A DNA stretch of 64,000 nucleotides from Ewingella americana. Its GTDB lineage: Bacteria; Pseudomonadota; Gammaproteobacteria; Enterobacterales; Enterobacteriaceae. The DNA lies in NCBI RefSeq assembly GCF_006438725.1, contig NZ_RCZD01000015.1:1-64000 (forward strand), read 5' to 3'. Numbering within the stretch: position 1 is the stretch's first letter; each line of letters starts with the position of its first letter. The position numbers were made by a program, and so were the translations under genes. The notes under the pieces were generated by a model. It was not told where the DNA came from. It saw nothing but the letters and a program-made list of their open reading frames with translations, and did no database searches. Shown piece after piece: positions 43,713-53,113 of this stretch.

Positions 43713-46700
43713 ATGAAAAAACATAAACTGTCACTGGCCGTGGTCAGGGCTATTTATCTGGTAGGGATCGCCGGAATAGGAAGCTTCAGCGCTGCGAGTT
43801 ACGCAGCGGACACCACAAATCCGGCCCTGAAGGCGCTGTTCGATCAGGCGGCTTATTGGCACGAACGCGCACATGACGATCTGGCGAAAGATGCGTTGAA
43901 AAAAGTGTTGCTGGTTGACCCCAACAACACGCAGGCGCTCTATCTGATGTCGCTCTATTCGATGCAGGCTGGAGATAAAACCGCCGCCAATCAGTGGCGT
44001 GAAAAGTTGAGTGCCGTGTCACCGCAGGACTCGCGGCTGGCCTCGCTCAACAGTGCCAAAGCCATGCAGTCCATTCCGCCGACCCAGTTGGCCTCGGCCC
44101 GGCAGATGGCGGCGCAGGGCAATATCAGTGGTTCACTGGCAACCTACCGCACTATCTTTAACGGCAACCAGCCACTCGACAGTCTGGCCACCGAATATTA
44201 CCTGACAATGGCCGGTGACAAGACGCTACAGCCACAAGCCATCGAAGGGCTACAGCAGCGCGTAGCGCAACGTCCGGACGACACGTCGGCGAAACTGGCG
44301 TTGGGCAAAGTCCTGACCTATCAGGAATCATCCCGTCGGGACGGGATCAATTTACTCGGTAGTTTGGCCGCCAACAGCCCGGAAGCGGACCGTTCGCTGC
44401 GTCAGGCGCTGTTGTGGATGGCGCCGAAAGAAACCGACCGCGAGCTTTATCAGGGTTATCAGGCACGCCATCCGAATGACACCGCCGTGATGGCCTATTT
44501 CCAGAAAAACATCGGCGGCGTGGCCAAAAGTCAGGGCTTCAATGCGCTCAACAGCGGCGACGTCACCGACGCCAAAACCCAGTTCCAGACCGTACTGGCG
44601 GGCAACCCTAACGACCCGGACGCGCTGGCCGGCTTGGGTTATCTCGCTCAGCGCAGCGGTGATTTTGCCGCTGCGGCAGATTATCTGAATCGTGCCGCCC
44701 AGCAAGGCGGAGCCAACAGTGCTCAGCTCGCCGCGCAGGCACAAGATTCCGCGTTTTACGCGCAATTGGCGAAAGCCAAAGCGGATGCCGGTTCCGGCAA
44801 CTATGACAGCGCGCTGGCCGCCGTGACGCCGCTGACGCAGGCCGAAGGCGACAAAGGTCTCTCCGCCAGTTTGTTGCGGGCCGACATTTTACGCCGCAAA
44901 GGCGATCTGGCCGGTGCCGAGCAACAATACAGCGCACTGGGCGACAACCCGGATGCCCGTGCCGGACTCTATTACGTGCTGCGCCAGCAGAATAAGCCGG
45001 AGGCCAGTCAGGTTCTGCAAACGCTGCCGGTGGCGCTGCGCAACAAACTGCAACCACCTGCCGTGGCGGACGTTATCGAACCGATGCGCCGCCAGGCTGC
45101 GCAGGCCATGGCAAACAACGATCCGCAGCGCGCACTGAATATTTTACAACAGGCACAGCAACGTCAGCCGGGCAACGTCTGGGTAAAACTGGATATGGCG
45201 CGCATTCTGCAAAAGCAGGGGCAAACCGCACAGGCGCAGTCGCTGATGGCCAGTTCCACCCGGCCGGGAGCCGGTGCGACAGACCTGTACGCCGCCGCGC
45301 TGTTTGCGTCGGAAACCAAAAACTGGTCCACCGCCAGCGCTCTGCTGTCACGTATTCCGCGCAGCAACCAGACCGCCGCGATGCGTGAACTGGCCCAGCG
45401 CGCCAACTTCAATCAGCAAATGGCGACCGCCGAGGCCTATCAGCAGCAGGGCAACAGCGCCGCTGCCGCCAATACGCTGCGGGCACTGGCGCAGGATCCG
45501 CCTTCGGCACCCGCTGATGTCGGGGCATTGGCGAAAAATCTCGCCGCCACCGGGCAGATTCCGCTGGCCGTACAGTTAGTGCGCCAGAATATGCAAAAAG
45601 GCGTGCACGGCAATGCCGGTGATTATGCCGATCAGGTCACGGTGCTGAACCAGGCTGGGCTGAGTAATGAAGCGCAGGCCTTCCTGCAGAATCCGCAGAT
45701 TCAGGCCAGCACCACGCCGACCGAAATGGCGGATATGCGCAACGGCTTTGTGATCAATCAGGTCGATCAACTGCGTGAACAGGGGCAGTACGCGGCCGCT
45801 TATGACAAGCTGGTTGTCGCGCTGCAGGCCGATCCGCAAAACCGCGACCTGATGCTGGCGATGGCCCGCCTCTATCAGTCCGGCAAAATGAACAAACAGG
45901 CAGGTCAGGTTTATAACTACCTGATGAGCAACGACACCCCGACGCAGGATGCCCGCATCGGTGCCATTAACGTGGCGCTGGCCGAAGGAGATAACGCGCG
46001 GGCGCATGAGCTGATGAACGGCCTGACCGGGCCACGTACGCCGGATCGCCTGTTACTGGCTGCCCGCGTCGCGGAAGCCGAAGGTGACCACCAGCAGGCG
46101 CTGGCGCTGTTGCGTTCAGCCAAAGGTAAGGTGATCGGACTGGAGGGCGCAGACGGCGGTTCGTCGCAAATCGCCGGTTTGCAGTTGACCGACAATCCGT
46201 TTATCAACCGCTCTACGCAGGGCACCCGCAGCACCACACAATCGGTGTATGGCACGGTGATGCCATGGCAGCAGTCAGATCAAGTCTCCTCAACCAGCAC
46301 CGCTCCGCTGCCAGGTGCAGCACCGACCGCCGTGGTTCAGCGTAATGCTACCGAGAAGCAGATCGACGATATGCTCACCACGCTACAGGACAAAACGGCA
46401 AACTGGGTGCAGGGCGATCTGTCCGTGCGCGGGCGTGATGGCGAAAGCGGCCTGAGCCAGCTGACCGAAGCCAAAGCGCCGATGACCTTCTCCTTCGTGC
46501 CCTTTGATACTTCACGCGTTACGCTTGGCGTCACCCCTATCACGCTCGACGCCGGCACCAGCAGCGGCGACGCCAATAACCGTTTCGGTACCGGTGCGCT
46601 GCACGGCGTGCTCAGCCCGTCGGCGCAGGCACTGGCCAATACCTCCAGTACACCGCCGTCGGCTTCGCAATATATCGCCGATCAGTCCTCCGGTTCACAA

Positions 46701-47546
46701 AGTCAGTCTGGCGTGGAACTGAACGCCGCACTCAGTGGCGATAATTATAAAGTCGATGTGGGTTCTACCCCACTCGGGCAGGATTTAACCTCGCTGCTCG
46801 GTGGCGCGCAGTGGGCACCAAAACTGGGGGATTTCACCACCCTGACGGTAACGGCTGAACGCCGCGCGGTGACTGACAGTTTGCTCTCTTATGTCGGTGT
46901 GCAGGATAGCTACACAGGCAGTAAGTGGGGACAAGTCACCAAAAACGGCGGCAGCGTTAACCTCTCCTATGATAATGGGGATGCCGGTTTCTATGCTGGC
47001 GGTGGCTACTACAGTTATCTGGGTACCCATGTGACCTCGAATACTGCGGTCAATGCTAACGTCGGTATGTATATTCGCCCGTATCGTTATGACGACCGCG
47101 AGCTGAAAACCGGTATTAACGTCGGTTACATGAACTTTGACAAAAACCTCAGCTACTTCAGCTACGGCCAGGGCGGTTACTTCAGCCCGCAGAACTACGT
47201 CAGCGTGTCGTTCCCGGTGGAATATACCCAGAAATATAATGACTGGGATCTCAAGCTGAGCGGTGCAGTCGGTTACCAATCCTATACCCAGGATGCAAGC
47301 CCTTACTTCCCTGAAGATCCTGATTTGCAGGCACAGCTGGAGAACAAAGTGGCAAACAACACCGCGCAGGAAGCCTATTATACGGGGGGTTCCAAAAGTG
47401 GTATCGGCTGGAATGCGGGCGTCGGCGGCAACTATCATCTTAATAAAAACATGCAGATTGGCGGGCAAGTGGGCTATGACACGTTCGGTGACTACAATGA
47501 AAGTAAGGCTCAGGTCTACTTCCGTTATCTGATGGGCAACAACTGA
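43713..47546 (+). CDS. bcsC: cellulose synthase outer-membrane subunit BcsC
   Basis: The 1277-residue protein has a signal peptide, many tetratricopeptide repeats up to about residue 800, a linker, and a C-terminal BcsC outer-membrane barrel domain ending in FRYLMGNN. It exports cellulose across the outer membrane, and the TPR part contacts the periplasmic scaffold. The intergenic distance to bcsB is 66 bases, and the gap contains a good leader but no terminator. Confidence 0.95.
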   Translation: MKKHKLSLAVVRAIYLVGIAGIGSFSAASYAADTTNPALKALFDQAAYWHERAHDDLAKDALKKVLLVDPNNTQALYLMSLYSMQAGDKTAANQWREKLSAVSPQDSRLASLNSAKAMQSIPPTQLASARQMAAQGNISGSLATYRTIFNGNQPLDSLATEYYLTMAGDKTLQPQAIEGLQQRVAQRPDDTSAKLALGKVLTYQESSRRDGINLLGSLAANSPEADRSLRQALLWMAPKETDRELYQGYQARHPNDTAVMAYFQKNIGGVAKSQGFNALNSGDVTDAKTQFQTVLAGNPNDPDALAGLGYLAQRSGDFAAAADYLNRAAQQGGANSAQLAAQAQDSAFYAQLAKAKADAGSGNYDSALAAVTPLTQAEGDKGLSASLLRADILRRKGDLAGAEQQYSALGDNPDARAGLYYVLRQQNKPEASQVLQTLPVALRNKLQPPAVADVIEPMRRQAAQAMANNDPQRALNILQQAQQRQPGNVWVKLDMARILQKQGQTAQAQSLMASSTRPGAGATDLYAAALFASETKNWSTASALLSRIPRSNQTAAMRELAQRANFNQQMATAEAYQQQGNSAAAANTLRALAQDPPSAPADVGALAKNLAATGQIPLAVQLVRQNMQKGVHGNAGDYADQVTVLNQAGLSNEAQAFLQNPQIQASTTPTEMADMRNGFVINQVDQLREQGQYAAAYDKLVVALQADPQNRDLMLAMARLYQSGKMNKQAGQVYNYLMSNDTPTQDARIGAINVALAEGDNARAHELMNGLTGPRTPDRLLLAARVAEAEGDHQQALALLRSAKGKVIGLEGADGGSSQIAGLQLTDNPFINRSTQGTRSTTQSVYGTVMPWQQSDQVSSTSTAPLPGAAPTAVVQRNATEKQIDDMLTTLQDKTANWVQGDLSVRGRDGESGLSQLTEAKAPMTFSFVPFDTSRVTLGVTPITLDAGTSSGDANNRFGTGALHGVLSPSAQALANTSSTPPSASQYIADQSSGSQSQSGVELNAALSGDNYKVDVGSTPLGQDLTSLLGGAQWAPKLGDFTTLTVTAERRAVTDSLLSYVGVQDSYTGSKWGQVTKNGGSVNLSYDNGDAGFYAGGGYYSYLGTHVTSNTAVNANVGMYIRPYRYDDRELKTGINVGYMNFDKNLSYFSYGQGGYFSPQNYVSVSFPVEYTQKYNDWDLKLSGAVGYQSYTQDASPYFPEDPDLQAQLENKVANNTAQEAYYTGGSKSGIGWNAGVGGNYHLNKNMQIGGQVGYDTFGDYNESKAQVYFRYLMGNN

Positions 47547-47563
47547 TCCCGGTGGAAAAAACC

Positions 47564-48043
47564 ATGCAAGAACAAGATTATTCGCAGGTTGAGCAGCAAT
47601 ACTATCGCCACCGTCATCAGACTTCCGGCTGGCAGAGTTTGGTTCAGGTGCTGTTTTCCGGCATTCTTTCATCTGCCGATGACGAAGACGGCCGCCGCTT
47701 CCTGACCCTGATGGGCGGCAATCTGGCGCGCCAGCATCCGTTACCGGCCTCGGCCACGCTCGGCGAGTTGGAGGACAACCTGAATCAGTTGCTCAGCCAT
47801 TTCGACTGGGGGGTGGTCAAAATTGAAGCTACCCAGCAGCAACTGACGCTGGTGCATATTGCCTGGCCTGCCGCGCCGCAGGGGCAGGATCAAGAACTGT
47901 GGACCATCGCGCTTATCGCCCTGCTTGAAGGGGCCTATGCCGAATGGCTGCTGGCGCAGGGCGGGCAATCTTTTGTCCCGCTGCGCTGGCAGGAAAGCAC
48001 CCGCGAAGGTGCCTTGGTCTTTCGTTATCAAAATGGATTGTAA
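47564..48043 (+). CDS. bcsD: cellulose synthase subunit BcsD
   Basis: From ATG 47564 the product has 159 residues and matches BcsD (AxcesD) of type I operons. Komagataeibacter BcsD forms an octameric ring thought to help align glucan chains into crystalline ribbons. Blocks such as LLSHFDWGVVKIEATQQQLTLVHIAWP and the C-terminal Trp-rich part fit. A GTG four codons upstream (47552) is possible, but GGTGG spaced eight bases before the ATG favours 47564. Its presence separates this operon from the E. coli type, which lacks bcsD. Confidence 0.85.
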   Translation: MQEQDYSQVEQQYYRHRHQTSGWQSLVQVLFSGILSSADDEDGRRFLTLMGGNLARQHPLPASATLGELEDNLNQLLSHFDWGVVKIEATQQQLTLVHIAWPAAPQGQDQELWTIALIALLEGAYAEWLLAQGGQSFVPLRWQESTREGALVFRYQNGL

Positions 48044-48052
48044 GGAATTTTT

Positions 48053-49066
48053 ATGTGGTCATTTCGGGCCCGCAGCCTGGTGCTGTGGTTCAGCCTCGCA
48101 TTATCGCTTTTCTCTACGTCAGTAATGGCGCAGGACACCGGTTGGTCAGACTATAAAAGTCGTTTTCTGATGCCAGACGGGCGGATTGTTGACACCGCTA
48201 ATAAAAACGTCAGCCACACCGAAGGGCAGGGTTTCAGTATGCTGCTGGCGGTGTTCAACAACGATCAGAAGACCTTCGACAAGCTGTGGCAGTGGGCCAA
48301 CGACACCCTCTACCGCAAAGATGTCGGGCTCTATTCATGGCGCTATGACCCGAGTAACACCCCAAAAGTGGTGGATAAAAATAACGCCGCCGATGGCGAT
48401 ACGCTGATAGCCTGGGCATTATTGCTGGCCGGTGACCAATGGCATGACCCGCGTTATACACAGGCGTCAGAAAAATTGCAGGCGGCGCTGATTAAGCACA
48501 CGGTGATCGACTACGCCGGTTATAAAGTGATGCTGCCTGGCATTTCTGGGTTTAATCAGACCAGTTCAATTACGCTCAATCCCTCTTACTTCATCTTCCC
48601 GGCATGGAAAGCCTTTTATCAACACAGCCATCTGAAAGTGTGGAAAGATCTGGATGAGAGCGGTACCGCGATATTGAGTAAAATGGCCTTTGGCGATGCC
48701 CGCCTGCCGACTGACTGGGTCGATATGAGTGTCGATGGCACCATGAAACCGTCAAGCCGCTGGCCGACGCGCTTCAGTTACGATGCGGTGCGCATTCCGC
48801 TATACCTCGGCTGGGCACACCCCGGCAGCCCGAATCTCGCCCCGTTCATCCAGCTGTGGCAAAAGACGCCGCGCGATGCGACACCGGCCTGGGTTGATGT
48901 CATGACCGGCACCACAGCGCCCTACAACATGTCGCCGGGCCTGCTGGCTATCCGCGATTTCACCATGGCCAACCGCAGCGCCATCAGCCCGAATCTCGTG
49001 CCAAAAGATGATTACTACTCGTCATGCCTGCAACTGTTGACCTGGTGGGCCAGTCAGGGGAAATAG
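48053..49066 (+). CDS. bcsZ: periplasmic endo-1,4-beta-glucanase BcsZ (GH8)
   Basis: The 337-residue protein has a signal peptide ending VMAQ, and the GH8 fold with catalytic Glu in HTEGQGFSM and catalytic Asp in FSYDAVRIPLYLGW. BcsZ trims cellulose in the periplasm and is required for normal export. It is the last gene of the operon, nine bases after bcsD, and is followed by a terminator. Confidence 0.95.
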   Translation: MWSFRARSLVLWFSLALSLFSTSVMAQDTGWSDYKSRFLMPDGRIVDTANKNVSHTEGQGFSMLLAVFNNDQKTFDKLWQWANDTLYRKDVGLYSWRYDPSNTPKVVDKNNAADGDTLIAWALLLAGDQWHDPRYTQASEKLQAALIKHTVIDYAGYKVMLPGISGFNQTSSITLNPSYFIFPAWKAFYQHSHLKVWKDLDESGTAILSKMAFGDARLPTDWVDMSVDGTMKPSSRWPTRFSYDAVRIPLYLGWAHPGSPNLAPFIQLWQKTPRDATPAWVDVMTGTTAPYNMSPGLLAIRDFTMANRSAISPNLVPKDDYYSSCLQLLTWWASQGK

Positions 49067-49098
49067 ATTTCACGCAAATCCAACCCAATAAAAGAGGA

Positions 49099-49130
49099 AA
49101 CGGCATCTGATGAGGATGCCGTTTTTTATT
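49099..49130 (+). terminator. rho-independent terminator of the bcs operon
   Basis: AACGGCATC and GATGCCGTT form a nine-bp stem with a seven-base loop, followed by a T-rich tract (TTTTATTTT). It lies 33 bases after the bcsZ stop. Confidence 0.9.
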
Positions 49131-49147
49131 TTCCAGACGCACACTGA

Positions 49148-49274
49148 TTTGCCCAAAATCATTCGAGTTAGATCCAGGCGGCAACTGAATGAATCCCCGA
49201 GAGCTTACTCAGGTAAGTGACCGGGGTGAATGAAGGCCGCCAACGCCGAGCTCACTTGAAGGATGAAGGGCAAA
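49148..49274. repeat. ERIC element (127 bp)
   Basis: The element runs from TTTGCCC to GGGCAAA, exactly 127 bases, the canonical ERIC length. The centre contains GAATCCCCGAGAGCTTAC followed by GGTAAGTGACCGGGGTGA, which closely matches the two conserved ERIC primer sites, and the whole folds into one long hairpin. It sits between the convergent bcsZ and porin genes. Its last base adjoins the porin stop codon. Confidence 0.92.
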
Positions 49275-50666
49275 TTAGAAGTAGTATTTGAAGCGCGCAC
49301 GTACTCCATATCGCGTGTCATTATCGCTCTGATCGCCGTTATCTGCGGTGTCGAGCATAGAGGCGTAGGCACCCAGATAGAGATTGAAGTTCGGCATATT
49401 CATAATGTTCGGGATCAGATAGGACGTATGCACCGTGTGGATGCTGTACGTGCCCGCACCGTCAAAGGCGTAGTCGCCGTTGTCATTGCGCATGAATCCG
49501 CTGTTGTTGAACTCATCAATCTGGTTGTGCGCATAGATATACCCCAGTTCCAGACGGTGCCACAACACGTTGGCGCCGATGGAGAAATCTTTCTCGTCCT
49601 GCGCGTCAAGATAGGCGGTGCTGAAGTTGGCGACCACGCCATCATCAGGGTCTGCTTTCTGGCCGTTCCAGGTCATGGTCATGCCATAGCCATTACGTTT
49701 TGACTGATCAACCGTGTCACCCTGCGCATTTTCATACCCATAGGCATTGTTGACCACGTTGCTTTCCATCGCGACAGCGGCGGAAAAAGCATCGCCTTTC
49801 CAGGCCACAATCGGGCGAAGATAGACCACGTTTTTGTCATTGGTCAGGCTGTTACCGTGGTAATCCCTGTCAGCAAACAGTGAAGTGCCATCTTCCACCA
49901 GCGTGTTTAATTCGAAATACCAGTTACCGATATTTTTGCTCAAATTGAAGTTGCCGCCGCTGTCACTGCGCCCGCGCCCTTCTTTCATCATGTAGATATA
50001 ACCGTAACCGTCAGAGTAGAGGTCATTGGCGGTATTCCCGGAATACTCAACAAAAGTGTCCTGATTGAGCGGGAACATATCGTAGGCTTCGAAGCGTCCC
50101 ACTTTGGCCTGCCAGTTTTGCTCCTCGCCGAAGAAGAAGGCGGCGTCATCGACATTCATGCTGCCGTGAAGGTCTGCCAGTGGTTGTACCGTGAAACCGG
50201 AGAATTGCCCATTCTCATTGCGGCGGTAACCATCGACCCCAATCAACAGGCGGCCGTTAATATCCCAGCGTTCATTATTTCCCGCCTTCCAGTTTTTATT
50301 ATCGCTGGTCCTGGCCGACGTTAATTGCCCACTGCGGCTGGCACCGTCCATATTAAATTCCACATCACCATACAATTTCAGGTTATCGAAACCATTAAGG
50401 GTGAGCGCTTTAGTATTGGCCGGTTCTTTCTGTTGAATATCCACGGCGGCCACCTGCATTTCCTGCGTTTTCTTCAGTGTCTGGTCGTCATGTTTTAGTT
50501 GCTGGATCTGTTTTTCAGCATTGTCTGCCCGCGTTTCCGCCTGTTGCAACCGCTGTTCAAGCTGCGCCAGACGGGCTTCGAGACTGGCAGAGGAGGACGC
50601 TGCCGCATTACAACTACCTGATACCGCAGCCCCGACCATTAAAGCGATAAGTGTTAATTTTTTCAT
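49275..50666 (-). CDS. carbohydrate porin (outer membrane, RafY/ScrY-like)
   Basis: From ATG 50666 the product has 463 residues. A signal peptide (MKKLTLIALMVGAAVSGSCNAAA) is followed by a coiled-coil of about 45 residues (LEARLAQLEQRLQQAETRADNAEKQIQQL) like that of ScrY. An 18-stranded-type barrel follows with many Trp/Tyr/Gly residues and the terminal FKYYF. Sugar porins of the RafY/ScrY group pass oligosaccharides. The substrate here is unknown, and no sugar permease or hydrolase operon is adjacent. The frame extends seven codons upstream without a better ribosome site. Confidence 0.85.
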   Translation of the reverse strand: MKKLTLIALMVGAAVSGSCNAAASSSASLEARLAQLEQRLQQAETRADNAEKQIQQLKHDDQTLKKTQEMQVAAVDIQQKEPANTKALTLNGFDNLKLYGDVEFNMDGASRSGQLTSARTSDNKNWKAGNNERWDINGRLLIGVDGYRRNENGQFSGFTVQPLADLHGSMNVDDAAFFFGEEQNWQAKVGRFEAYDMFPLNQDTFVEYSGNTANDLYSDGYGYIYMMKEGRGRSDSGGNFNLSKNIGNWYFELNTLVEDGTSLFADRDYHGNSLTNDKNVVYLRPIVAWKGDAFSAAVAMESNVVNNAYGYENAQGDTVDQSKRNGYGMTMTWNGQKADPDDGVVANFSTAYLDAQDEKDFSIGANVLWHRLELGYIYAHNQIDEFNNSGFMRNDNGDYAFDGAGTYSIHTVHTSYLIPNIMNMPNFNLYLGAYASMLDTADNGDQSDNDTRYGVRARFKYYF

Positions 50667-51084
50667 GATGTCCCTTTCATTAGCCATTTAAAGAAATAAC
50701 GTAATCGGAATGGTAAATAACATAATTTTATAAAAATCTTTATCAACATAAATAAATAAATAAAATGGAATGTATGGCGAGAGAATAATATCTGTCAAAA
50801 GACTTTAACTATAAACGTGATGCCGATCGGCCTCTTGGTTAACTGCTATTATTAATAATTTGTATTAATTATATTTTTATTTTAAATATATAAAATGCAA
50901 ATGAGTAAACAGGGAATTATTCTGCGAATTAATACGCTGCGCAGGGCGATCGGCTAATAATCATCTCAGCCATAGAGTGCGTCACGTCGCATTTCCAATG
51001 TCGCTTTTGCAAAGTTTCTAGCCAATATGGGATTGGCCTCGCATAATTTCTTTCTAATACAGCCACCTATAAAAAGAAGAAACG
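50667..51084. other. divergent promoter region of the porin and nucleotidase genes
   Basis: This 418-base AT-rich region holds no gene that I can support. It should carry both divergent promoters. I saw no convincing CRP, PhoB or PurR site. Confidence 0.5.
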
Positions 51085-52977
51085 ATGAAAAAGACGATTC
51101 TCTCCATGCTGCTTTGCGCAAGTACCTCTGTCATGGCCGCCGAACCGGTCAATATCACTATTCTGGGTACCTCCGACCTCCACGGCACCTTCGTACCCTG
51201 GGATTATTCCACCGACACCGAAAATCTGGCGGGCAGCCTGAGTCAAATTGCCACGCAGGTGCATAAAGTTCGGGCGCAGCAACCCAATGTGATTTTGGTG
51301 GATGCCGGTGACACCATTCAGGGCAACTTCATTGAGACTTTCAAGAACGATAAAACCAGCCCGATGATCCTCGGCTTTAATGCGTTGAACTACGACGTCT
51401 GGGTGATGGGTAATCACGAATTCGACTTTGGTCTGAAGGCGTTAGCCACCCCGCTCAGTCAGTTTAAAGGCACCGCGCTGGCGGGAAACATTCTGTGGGA
51501 CAGCGGCAAACCTTATCTGCCTGCCTATAAAATCATTGAACGTCAGGGCGTGAAAATCGGCGTCATCGGCATGGACACCCCGATGACCGCTGAATTTGCC
51601 AAAGGCACCGATCGCATCAAAGGCCTGAACTTTACCGACCCGGTTAACGCGGTGAAAAAGGTGATTGCGGAACTTCACGGCAAAGTGGACGCCATCGTGC
51701 TGGTCGCTCACATGGGCATCGATAACGAGAACCAGCGCCCCGGCACCGGCGTGGGAGATATCGCCCGCGCCAACCCGGAACTGGCGGCCATTGTCGCCGG
51801 GCATATGCACGTAAAAGTGGATAAAGAAGTGATTAATGGCGTGATCATCACCGAACCGGATAAATATGGCCGGGCGTTGTCGCGCATCGATTTGCAGTTT
51901 GAACAGCAGAACGGCAAATATGTGCTGATCAATAAAGACTGCTACACCTATCCGATCAAGGGCATCACGTCCGACAAGCAGATGGAAGAGATCTACCAGC
52001 CGTTTCATAACATCCTGCGGGCCAATGCCAACCGGCCGATTGCCCAGCTGACCGGGCAGGATCTGGTACCGCCGGACGCTGTGAAAGGTATTCCTCAGGC
52101 GCATATTCAGGATACCGGCATCAGCGCGTTGTATCAGGAAGCCAGCCGCTACTACGCGCCTAAGGCCCAGGTCATCGCTTTGCAGATCGACAATGACCGG
52201 CCAAAACTGAACGTGGGCACCATCACCGCCAAAGATATTGCCTTCAACTACCAGTATGCGGGCGGCGAAATCACCGTGTATCAGCTCACCGGTAAAGAAC
52301 TGAAGAAATACATGGAGTGGTCGGCGGGATACTTTAATCAGCAACATGACGGGGACGTGACCTACAGCTTTAACCCGCTGCGCCGCGCATCTAAATATTC
52401 CACCAACGACTTCTTCGACGGCGTCACCTATACCATCGACCTGCGTAAACCGGTCGGGCAGCGCATTACCGATCTGAAAATGAACGATGGCTCACCGGTT
52501 ACCGACAGCACACCGATCCGCCTCGGCATGAACGCTTATCGCATGGGCCACCTGACCCAAAAAGGCGGCGCGCTGGAGGGAATGCAGTTCCCGGTGCTGT
52601 CAGATACCAAAGTGGAATATGGCGAAGAGGCCGGAACCATCCGTAATCTGACCCTCCGCTATCTGACTGACGTGAAGAAAGGCCAGTATCAGGGCAAGGC
52701 AGAACATCGCTGGAAACTGACCGGCATGGAAGGTTACGAGCGTGAACGCAAAATCGTGGATCAGTTGCTGAACGACGGCAAAATCAGCGTCCCGACGACA
52801 GAGGATGGCCGCTACACCAACGTGGCCTCCATCAACGTCAAACCACTGCTGTTTAGCGATGCGAAAATCATGAAAAAACAGATCACCGCGCTGCAACAAC
52901 AAATGCAGGCCACCAGCGATCCGGTGGTGAAAAAGCAGCTGAGTGACCAATTGGTGATCATTGAGGCGATTAACTGA
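51085..52977 (+). CDS. periplasmic 5'-nucleotidase/2',3'-cyclic phosphodiesterase family enzyme
   Basis: The 630-residue protein has a signal peptide (MKKTILSMLLCASTSVMAA) and the metallophosphatase motifs of the UshA/YfkN group: LGTSDLHG (DxH), DAGDTIQGN, GNHEFDFG, AHMGID and GHMHVK. A C-terminal 5'-nucleotidase domain is marked by GGEITVYQLTGKELKKYMEWSA. It should hydrolyse nucleotides or cyclic nucleotides in the periplasm. It is longer than UshA (550 residues) and closer to CpdB-type enzymes in layout, so substrate preference is left open. Confidence 0.85.
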   Translation: MKKTILSMLLCASTSVMAAEPVNITILGTSDLHGTFVPWDYSTDTENLAGSLSQIATQVHKVRAQQPNVILVDAGDTIQGNFIETFKNDKTSPMILGFNALNYDVWVMGNHEFDFGLKALATPLSQFKGTALAGNILWDSGKPYLPAYKIIERQGVKIGVIGMDTPMTAEFAKGTDRIKGLNFTDPVNAVKKVIAELHGKVDAIVLVAHMGIDNENQRPGTGVGDIARANPELAAIVAGHMHVKVDKEVINGVIITEPDKYGRALSRIDLQFEQQNGKYVLINKDCYTYPIKGITSDKQMEEIYQPFHNILRANANRPIAQLTGQDLVPPDAVKGIPQAHIQDTGISALYQEASRYYAPKAQVIALQIDNDRPKLNVGTITAKDIAFNYQYAGGEITVYQLTGKELKKYMEWSAGYFNQQHDGDVTYSFNPLRRASKYSTNDFFDGVTYTIDLRKPVGQRITDLKMNDGSPVTDSTPIRLGMNAYRMGHLTQKGGALEGMQFPVLSDTKVEYGEEAGTIRNLTLRYLTDVKKGQYQGKAEHRWKLTGMEGYERERKIVDQLLNDGKISVPTTEDGRYTNVASINVKPLLFSDAKIMKKQITALQQQMQATSDPVVKKQLSDQLVIIEAIN

Positions 52978-53113
52978 TTGGGCACCAAAAAACCGCAGTA
53001 AAGACTCATGCCGCTCGCTTAAAAACGGGCGACTTGCTTTTTGTTCAACACCACAGGATAATTCGCATACAATTTTTACCATTTTTTGTATTTAGCATCT
53101 TCAGGGAAAAAAG

